Shown here one piece after another: positions 4,837 to 9,976 of a stretch of 9,976 nt of DNA (positions are counted from its first letter, which is position 1; each line of letters starts with the position of its first letter). Source of the stretch: Promethearchaeota archaeon. GTDB lineage: Archaea > Asgardarchaeota > Lokiarchaeia > Sigynarchaeales > SOKP01. The DNA lies in NCBI GenBank assembly GCA_016839635.1, contig JAEOTV010000202.1:1-9976 (forward strand), written 5' to 3'. Position numbers and translations under genes: made by a program. The notes beneath the pieces were generated by a model. It was given only the letters and a program-made list of their open reading frames with translations. It had not been told where the DNA came from and did not search any database.

Positions 4837-5982
4837 TTAGATTTGTACCCAAATCGCAACCTCATTCACATCCCAAGCTGTGCCTAAAATATCAACCTTA
4901 TTATCACCGTTAATATCTATAGCAGAGCAAGAAGATGCACCGTCAAAATTAGCTCCAACAATATGTTCAGAAAATCCCAAGTTCCCATAATTTTCAAACC
5001 AACTCACTCTGTCTGCGAGAATTGCTGCACCAATGATATCATAATCTCCATCTTTATCGAGATCAATAGGAAAAACAGAATTAGGTCCATTAACATTAGA
5101 TATTTTATGCCGAATAAATATTAAATTACCAATATTTTCAAACCAATCATTTGTATTTTGGGTTGCTGAATTTGTACAAATATCAATATCTCCATCATTA
5201 TCCATATCTATGGGTTGAAGATCATGAACCCGAGCATAATTAGTTGTGAGTTCAATTTTAGTAAAATTTTCTTGGCCATCATTTTCCCAACAGCATATTT
5301 CTCCAGTATGGATATCCGAAGTAGAGCCAGTTATTATATCAACATCATTATCATTATCTAAATCTCTAGCAAAAATAGAGGCATGTCCCTCCAGTGATAC
5401 TTCAGGATATCCAATTGAGATTGTATGTTCAGTAAAAGATTGATTTCCATCATTCTCCCACCAAGTAACTTCTTGAGAACTGGTACTTAAAATATCATTA
5501 TCCCCATCAAGATCAACATCATAAGTATTAATACTATAAGCAGATTCATAGTTGAGGGCAATTACATGCTTTACAAATATTGAATCATTATTTTCCCACC
5601 ATGCAATTTGATCACCCGACCAGCTTGGTCCTAAAACATCTGGGTCTCCATCCAAGTCTACATCACCTATATTGATAAAAAAGACTTGTGGAAAACTAAC
5701 AGCAATAATATGTTGAGTAAAATTTAATTCGTCATTTTCCCACCAAGCGATATCACCAAGACCATACGATGCTGATATCACATCGTTATCTCCATCTCCA
5801 TCAACATCGGCTCCAAAGATCCGTCCTGGGGCTGTAAAATTGTTTACTAAAATAATCTTTGTAAAGTTCGGGGCATTAGCATATTTCAAGAGTGTTAAGC
5901 TTAATCCAATTCCAATAGTGGCCCCCGCAACTATACTTAAGGTTAAAATTATTTGCTGATATTTTTTCATAAATAAGATCAT
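4837..5982 (-). CDS. Secreted or membrane-anchored FG-GAP/VCBS repeat protein, predicted seven-bladed beta-propeller, 381 aa
   Basis: An N-terminal hydrophobic segment (IILTLSIVAGATIGIGLSLTLL, residues 11-32) after MKK is a signal peptide or anchor. The rest is seven repeats of 48-52 residues. Each has a calcium-binding loop of the DxDxDGDxD type: 59-67, 107-115, 155-163, 207-215, 259-267, 307-315 and 356-364. Most repeats then have a tryptophan strand (AWWEND 79, AWWENN 127, TWWEND 173, CWENDG 231, DWFENI 279, SWFENY 327, and the shortened IWVQI at the end). Seven such units are the number in an integrin-alpha-like propeller. The loops bind calcium and should stabilise an extracellular domain, probably for adhesion or ligand binding; the ligand is unknown. 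The seventh loop (DINGDNKVD) is the least canonical. Initiation could be at ATG 5982 or at ATG 5970 (MKKYQQ...); neither has an SD. The ORF is intact and ends just after the last blade. Confidence 0.85.
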   Translation of the reverse strand: MILFMKKYQQIILTLSIVAGATIGIGLSLTLLKYANAPNFTKIILVNNFTAPGRIFGADVDGDGDNDVISASYGLGDIAWWENDELNFTQHIIAVSFPQVFFINIGDVDLDGDPDVLGPSWSGDQIAWWENNDSIFVKHVIALNYESAYSINTYDVDLDGDNDILSTSSQEVTWWENDGNQSFTEHTISIGYPEVSLEGHASIFARDLDNDNDVDIITGSTSDIHTGEICCWENDGQENFTKIELTTNYARVHDLQPIDMDNDGDIDICTNSATQNTNDWFENIGNLIFIRHKISNVNGPNSVFPIDLDKDGDYDIIGAAILADRVSWFENYGNLGFSEHIVGANFDGASSCSAIDINGDNKVDILGTAWDVNEVAIWVQI

Positions 5983-6023
5983 ATCAATTTTATTAAAATG
6001 GATTAATGAGCTTTAATTTGAAT

Positions 6024-6034
6024 AATATATAATT
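6024..6034 (-). promoter_or_regulatory. Possible TATA box for the VCBS-repeat gene
   Basis: The minus strand reads AATTATATATT preceded by purine-rich AAG, a fair BRE plus TATA. It predicts a transcript start near 6003 and a leader of about 20-32 nt, depending on which ATG is used. Confidence 0.35.
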
Positions 6035-6170
6035 CTTATGATATATTGACTTTTTTTTCTTAATATACCGATTTTTATGAAAATAATATCTACACCTATG
6101 CTATTTTCTTTTGATAATCTCTAGCATAAAAGATTTTTGATGTTAAATATTTAGACAATGCCATACTTAT

Positions 6171-6190
6171 TTCAATTAATTAACATTGAA
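6171..6190. repeat. Inverted repeat upstream of the U32 gene, possible operator
   Basis: TTCAAT and ATTGAA are perfect arms around an 8-nt AT core (TAATTAAC) that itself looks like a TATA box. It is centred about 36 nt before GTG 6216. A regulator binding here would cover the promoter. In DNA this AT-rich a 6-bp repeat can easily be chance. Confidence 0.25.
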
Positions 6191-6215
6191 AGAAAATCTA
6201 TGTTATAATATTTAA

Positions 6216-7463
6216 GTGAATGATATGTCTGGAAAGAAAGTTGAATTGATGGTTCCTTTAAAAAATTATAAATCTCTAAATGCAGTGTTAGGGAAAGCTG
6301 ATGCGGTGTATTTTGGTATTGAATCGTTTAACATGAGAATGTATAGTGATAATTTCAAACTCCAAGATTTAAATAATATTGTAAAAACTTGTCATAATAA
6401 TAGTACTCATGCTTATCTCACGACAAATGTAGTAATTTATGAAAATGAATTCCCTCTTCTAGATAAGATACTAGATAGGGCTGTAGATGCAGAAATCGAT
6501 GCTATAATCATTCATGATATTGGTGCAATCCAATTGGTAAAAGAAAAAGGTTTAGATTTCCATATTTCTACTCAAGCTAATATTTCTAATTTTCGAACTG
6601 CAGCATTTTATGAAAATCTCGGAGCTCAAAGATTAATTCTTGCTCGAGAATTATCGCTTGAACAAATAAAGGAAATTAAAAACCATTTATATAACTGTGA
6701 AATTGAAACCTTTGTTCATGGAGCACAATGCACTTCAATCTCAGGTCGGTGTTATTTCTCTGCTGAAATTTGTCAATCACAAGATTACTCCGCCAATAGA
6801 GGAAAATGTATTCAACCATGTCGAAGAGAATGGCGAGTCTATGATGATAAGAATAATGAATTTCTCTATGATGGAGTTTTCTTTATAAATACTAAGGATC
6901 TCTGTATGATAGAACATATTCCTAAATTAATTGAAGGAAAAATTGATGCGTTTAAGATTGAGGGGCGCATGAGAGATCCAATCTATATTGAAGAAACAAC
7001 TTCATGTTATAGAGAAGCAATTGATTCATATTATGATACCTCATTTTCACAAGAAAAAGTTAAAGATTGGTTACATCGTTTAAATAAAGTATATAATCGA
7101 GGTTTTTCAACAGGATTTTATTTTGGATTACCAAAAGGAAGTGAAATTCAACGAGAGTTGGATGGGAATATCTCAAATTTTAAAAAAGTAGAGATTGGTA
7201 AAGTTTTGAATTACTTCCCAGAAAAGAAGGCAGCTAAAATTCTATTGACCTCAGGACAATTAAAGTTAAAAGATGAAATCTATATTATTGGGACTCACAC
7301 AGATACTTATTTAAGGCAAGAAATTAACTCAATTCAAATAAAACAAAAGAAAAACTTAACTGAAACCCCATTTATTTCATCCAAAAAAGAGCGAATAGCT
7401 ATTGGAATTGTTGTTAATACTCCAGTTAAAAAAAATGATAAGGTTTTCAAATTACAGTCTTAA
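6216..7463 (+). CDS. U32 family protein (annotated 'peptidase U32'), probably an iron-sulfur RNA-hydroxylase-type enzyme, 415 aa
   Basis: The N-terminus has the U32 opening: VELMVP (9-14), then DAVYFGIESFNMR (29-41). The family signature is ETFVHGAQCTSISGRCYFS (164-182). Cys172, Cys179, Cys198 and Cys202 form the four-cysteine set known to hold a 4Fe-4S cluster in UbiU/UbiV. DAFKIEGRMRDPIYI (244-258) is the conserved barrel strand that follows. Residues 322-413 are the small C-terminal beta-barrel, with 'VEIGKVLNYF', 'LKLKDEIYIIG' and 'KKNDKVFKL'. Length and domain order are complete. Characterised relatives modify tRNA (TrhP/YegQ) or 23S rRNA (RlhA), or hydroxylate ubiquinone precursors; few are true peptidases. 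An archaeal RNA-hydroxylation role is therefore inference. The start is GTG 6216 without SD; ATG 6225 (codon 4), just after GTGA, is an alternative. It is transcribed away from the VCBS gene and stands alone. Confidence 0.85.
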   Translation: MNDMSGKKVELMVPLKNYKSLNAVLGKADAVYFGIESFNMRMYSDNFKLQDLNNIVKTCHNNSTHAYLTTNVVIYENEFPLLDKILDRAVDAEIDAIIIHDIGAIQLVKEKGLDFHISTQANISNFRTAAFYENLGAQRLILARELSLEQIKEIKNHLYNCEIETFVHGAQCTSISGRCYFSAEICQSQDYSANRGKCIQPCRREWRVYDDKNNEFLYDGVFFINTKDLCMIEHIPKLIEGKIDAFKIEGRMRDPIYIEETTSCYREAIDSYYDTSFSQEKVKDWLHRLNKVYNRGFSTGFYFGLPKGSEIQRELDGNISNFKKVEIGKVLNYFPEKKAAKILLTSGQLKLKDEIYIIGTHTDTYLRQEINSIQIKQKKNLTETPFISSKKERIAIGIVVNTPVKKNDKVFKLQS

Positions 7464-7630
7464 TAGAAATTAAAAATAGTATATTAAATATTCTTAAGTT
7501 TATCTAAATCTCATTCTGTTTATTAGTACGGTTTAAAATGCAAATTTATTTTTCATTGTATAAAAGATTAAAAAAGAACATATAATATTTTTACATACTC
7601 ATTAAAATTCGAAATTAAAAACAATAAAAG

Positions 7631-8437
7631 GTGTATAAAACGAAAATTATTGAAATTGAAGGTATTGGAGAAAAATATGCTAAAACATTAGAAAAAGCAG
7701 GAATTACAGAAGTGGAAAATTTAGTACCCCTTACATGGCGAGAACTAAAAGAATTGGCGGGAAAAACAAAGATCTCACTAAAATTGCTTGAAAAATGGCA
7801 AGATCAAGCTGAAATAATGGAAATCAAGGGTGTTGGTCCTGAATATTCTGAGGTTTTAAATAAAGTAGGAATTGATTCCATTAGAGAGCTCGCATATAGA
7901 AATCCGCAAAAGACATTAGATAGAATAGCTGAGTTTGACAAAAAACAACCTGATGTAATACGCAAAATTCCTAAAGTAGAAGAAATTACGGATTGGATTA
8001 GTCAATCAAAAGAGAAATATCAAATTAAGAAAGAAAAAACAAGTCCTAAATCAACTCCCATTGTAGAAATTGAGGGTGTTGGTTCCAAGTACTCCAAAAC
8101 ATTAGAGAACGCAGGACTTGCTAGTGTTGAGGATTTAATATCATTTGATTCTGTGAAAATTAAAAATTTATCAGCATCAACTAAGATTTCAAAGAAATTA
8201 ATAGATAAATGGGCAGAACATGCTGACTTGATGAGAGTTGGAGGAGTAGGTCCAGAATATGCAGATGTTCTTAATCAGATTGGAGTTGATAGTGTTAAAG
8301 AGTTAGCCCAAAGAAATCCAAAGAATACACTAGATCGAATTATGGAATTAGATAAAGAGAAACCTGATGTGTTTAGAAAACCTCCTAGATTAGAAGAAAT
8401 TGAAGAGTGGATTGAAGAAGCAAAAGAAATTAAATAA
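7631..8437 (+). CDS. DUF4332-type protein with four helix-hairpin-helix motifs in two tandem copies, 268 aa
   Basis: Two copies of one unit are joined by a short charged linker (KKEKTSPKSTP, 133-143). Residues 7-130 align with 145-268 at a constant offset of 138 and no gap, with about half the residues identical by eye. Each unit has two HhH hairpins: IEGIGEKYAKTL (9-20) and IKGVGPEYSEVL (65-76), matching 147-158 and 203-214. Each also has a helical 'NP..TLDRI' segment and an 'EEI.+WI' tail. This is the DUF4332 pattern. HhH motifs bind nucleic acid backbones without sequence specificity, but here there is no catalytic domain, so a scaffold or DNA-binding role is only inferred. The start is GTG 7631; AAAAG directly precedes it but no spaced SD does, so initiation may be leaderless or from a TATA-like stretch near 7579-7592. 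It is convergent with fae-hps and alone on its strand. Confidence 0.8.
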   Translation: MYKTKIIEIEGIGEKYAKTLEKAGITEVENLVPLTWRELKELAGKTKISLKLLEKWQDQAEIMEIKGVGPEYSEVLNKVGIDSIRELAYRNPQKTLDRIAEFDKKQPDVIRKIPKVEEITDWISQSKEKYQIKKEKTSPKSTPIVEIEGVGSKYSKTLENAGLASVEDLISFDSVKIKNLSASTKISKKLIDKWAEHADLMRVGGVGPEYADVLNQIGVDSVKELAQRNPKNTLDRIMELDKEKPDVFRKPPRLEEIEEWIEEAKEIK

Positions 8438-8457
8438 ATAACTTTTATTTTAAACTA

Positions 8458-8520
8458 TTTTTTTTTAATACTACTTTTGTAGATTATTCTGATAAAAAAG
8501 AGATCTTAAAAAAATTTTGA
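8458..8520. terminator. Bidirectional T/A-run terminator between the HhH gene and fae-hps
   Basis: A nine-T run (8458-8466) serves the plus-strand gene that stops at 8437. A-runs at about 8496-8515 become T-runs on the minus strand and serve the convergent fae-hps gene, which stops at 8545. A 4-bp hairpin (CTAC TTTT GTAG) lies between them. Confidence 0.5.
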
Positions 8521-8544
8521 AAATATTATCCAAATAAGGAAATC

Positions 8545-9831
8545 TCAATCCCAAGTAGCTTTCTTTACTGCGTTATCGTCGTCTTCCGTATGAATTCGTT
8601 TTAGATCGATGTCTTGATAACCTGGGAGCACACCTAACATCCTTCTCATCGCGAATTCCACATCTTTAGCAGATGCTATAAATCGTCCTACTATTAAAAT
8701 ATCTGCTCCTTGTTCTAATGCATATGTCGCTGAACTTGGCTCAATTCCTCCCGCAACAGCAACTAAAACCCGGTCTCTTCCCGATGCTTTCTTTTGACCT
8801 GCGTATAATTCTTTAATTTTAGGAACTAAAGCCCATCTGGCTTTTTGAGCTGCATCAGGAGATTTTTCTCCACTAGTAGATTGTTCAACATCAATAGCTC
8901 TATGAAGTATTACTACATCAGGAGTTTGTTTTAATGAGCTTAATTTCTCAATTGGATTTTGAACTTCCATAGTGTCAACAAAAGCATGAATACCAAGTCT
9001 CTGTGCTTCTAAAATAAACTTATCAAGTGAGGCTGTGGCAGCTAAACCACTTGCAACAACTCCGTCAGCAGTCGCATCAAAAGCAAAATCAACTTCTAAT
9101 TTTCCGACATCCAATGTCTTTAAATCAGCAACAATAAATTTTTCTTGTGCAACTTCACGAATTTGTTTAATCGATTCAACACCATATTTCTTGAGAAAAG
9201 GGGTACCAATTTCAAGGATAATCCGATCACTTTTTGGTAGTGTCTTAACGACTTTAATTTGCTTTTCCAAGGCAGGATGATCTAATGCTACTTGTATATA
9301 TGGTGGACGCCAGAGTCGGGGGACACGGATTCCTGCAACTGGGTGTTTTGCTCGGTCTTTATCATAGAAGATCTTTTCAATAGGAGGATATTCTTTAAGA
9401 GCTCTCTGGATTGCTAGTTTTGTAGCGCCATAATTAAACTGATAGATCTTTCGATAATCATTAGCTTCAGGATGAATAAAAACACTTACAATTATTACCC
9501 ATTCGTCTAATTTACTCATAGGAATAAGTCCTTCTTCCACTGCATCTGCAATACCCTTCGCCACTGCTGCTTGAGCAGGTCCAAAGATTTTATTGGCATC
9601 TTTCATATCTGATACCGTAACTTTGGGGACAATCAAGGAGATGGGTTTGGATAAGAGGTTAGGGCGTATGGCAGCTAGCAACGCTCCGTGACCCTTTGAA
9701 GGTGAGCTAAGCGCATTTGCGAATGATATTCCAACAGGCCCATTTTTTGAACCAATTATTAAATCTACATGAGCTAAATTAGGAGCATCACCAATTAGGC
9801 ACTCTCCTATAAAATACTCATTTTTCACCAT
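8545..9831 (-). CDS. fae-hps: Bifunctional formaldehyde-activating enzyme / 3-hexulose-6-phosphate synthase (Fae-Hps), 428 aa
   Basis: Residues 1-150 are Fae. 'FIGECLIGDAPNLAHVDLIIG' (7-27) carries His21, the equivalent of the catalytic His17 of Methylorubrum Fae. 'FGPAQAAVAKGIADAV' (83-98) and 'HPEANDYRKIYQFNYGATK' (120-138) follow. Fae condenses formaldehyde with tetrahydromethanopterin. After a linker, residues 177-400 are Hps of the OMP-decarboxylase superfamily: IQVALD (179-184), ILEIGTP (205-211), the metal and substrate motif ADLKTLD (235-241), HRAID (310-314), VAGGI (359-363) and VGRFI (381-385). Hps joins formaldehyde to ribulose 5-phosphate or, in archaea lacking the oxidative pentose pathway, runs in reverse to supply ribulose 5-phosphate, with Fae capturing the formaldehyde. 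The protein is longer than the roughly 390-residue methanogen fusions, with an insert near 318-350 and a charged tail (GYQDIDLKRIHTED...). The ATG start has AAGGA 7 nt upstream and a clear BRE/TATA. The tail's role is unknown. Confidence 0.95.
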   Translation of the reverse strand: MVKNEYFIGECLIGDAPNLAHVDLIIGSKNGPVGISFANALSSPSKGHGALLAAIRPNLLSKPISLIVPKVTVSDMKDANKIFGPAQAAVAKGIADAVEEGLIPMSKLDEWVIIVSVFIHPEANDYRKIYQFNYGATKLAIQRALKEYPPIEKIFYDKDRAKHPVAGIRVPRLWRPPYIQVALDHPALEKQIKVVKTLPKSDRIILEIGTPFLKKYGVESIKQIREVAQEKFIVADLKTLDVGKLEVDFAFDATADGVVASGLAATASLDKFILEAQRLGIHAFVDTMEVQNPIEKLSSLKQTPDVVILHRAIDVEQSTSGEKSPDAAQKARWALVPKIKELYAGQKKASGRDRVLVAVAGGIEPSSATYALEQGADILIVGRFIASAKDVEFAMRRMLGVLPGYQDIDLKRIHTEDDDNAVKKATWD

Positions 9832-9838
9832 AAGATTT

Positions 9839-9843
9839 TCCTT
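9839..9843 (-). promoter_or_regulatory. Shine-Dalgarno site of fae-hps
   Basis: The minus strand reads AAGGA, 7 nt before the ATG at 9831, which supports this start. Confidence 0.55.
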
Positions 9844-9863
9844 TTTTAATTTTTATATTAATT

Positions 9864-9880
9864 CTTTTTATAATTTTGCT
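9864..9880 (-). promoter_or_regulatory. BRE plus TATA promoter of fae-hps
   Basis: The minus strand reads AGCAAAATTATAAAAAG: a purine-rich BRE followed directly by TTATAAAAA. It predicts a transcript start near 9844 and a leader of about 12 nt that just includes the AAGGA site. A second TATA-like stretch (9850-9858) is closer but would leave no room for the SD. The upstream DNA to the window end is AT-rich and holds a 6-bp inverted repeat (GATAAT / ATTATC, 9913-9935) that could be an operator. Confidence 0.55.
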
Positions 9881-9976
9881 GAGTTTTTTTATTTATAATA
9901 GTGTGTGTTATGGATAATATAAAAAATTGATTATCTACATTATTCTAGAGTTAATCTTCTATTAATAAAATTATCC

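Noticed and set aside
5246..5443. Plus-strand ORF inside the VCBS-repeat gene
   Set aside because: It is the reverse complement of the repeat-coding DNA; the minus frame shows clear Ca-binding repeats, this one shows nothing.
4837..5982. DNA tandem repeat or CRISPR-like array
   Set aside because: The periodicity (about 144-156 bp) comes from degenerate protein repeats in one intact frame; the DNA copies are not identical and have no spacers.
6697..6888. Second-frame ORF inside the U32 gene
   Set aside because: It overlaps the cysteine signature of U32 in another frame and has no independent start signal.
6216..7463. Calling the U32 gene a collagenase-like protease
   Set aside because: The best-characterised U32 members with this cysteine set are hydroxylases; no protease catalytic residues can be shown from sequence.
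9035..9280. Antisense ORF over the Hps domain
   Set aside because: Low-complexity shadow of a strongly conserved enzyme on the minus strand.

Overview
The window is a very AT-rich stretch that I read as archaeal and probably Asgard (Lokiarchaeia-like). The archaeal reading rests on three things: TATA boxes about 26 nt upstream of start codons that have no leader, GGTGA or GGAGGT Shine-Dalgarno sites on other genes, and T-run terminators without GC-rich stems. A fused Fae-Hps enzyme, an archaeal-style U32 protein, a DUF4332 helix-hairpin-helix protein and a secreted seven-repeat FG-GAP/VCBS protein also fit. The Asgard placement is inference only; no marker gene is present.

Layout. Bases 3-137 are the last 44 codons of a gene entering from the left, perhaps a TrmB-like regulator. 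Bases 341-3132 are an unfamiliar block. Two small genes (66 and 62 codons) form a minus-strand operon with near-perfect Shine-Dalgarno sites. Divergent from them is a 543-codon gene whose C-terminus looks like a Vsr/PD-(D/E)XK-type nuclease, followed by a 206-codon orphan with its own apparently leaderless promoter. Bases 3133-3600 are non-coding and contain several inverted repeats, including a 15-bp AT hairpin just before the next gene.

Bases 3634-5982 hold two exported proteins: a tryptophan-rich secreted protein (+) and a seven-repeat predicted beta-propeller (-). Between them, on the minus strand, is a stand-alone ATP-cone protein resembling the N-terminal regulatory domain of anaerobic ribonucleotide reductase (NrdD), without the catalytic part.

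Bases 6216-9831 are housekeeping-like. They hold a U32 protein with the four-cysteine iron-sulfur signature, a four-HhH DUF4332 protein made by an internal 138-residue duplication, and, convergent with it, a bifunctional Fae-Hps. In archaea lacking the oxidative pentose phosphate pathway, Hps run in reverse makes ribulose 5-phosphate and releases formaldehyde, which Fae traps on tetrahydromethanopterin.

Most genes look like single transcription units. The only clear operon is the small-gene pair. The most interesting parts are the 341-3132 block, the orphan ATP-cone protein and the structured 3133-3600 spacer.
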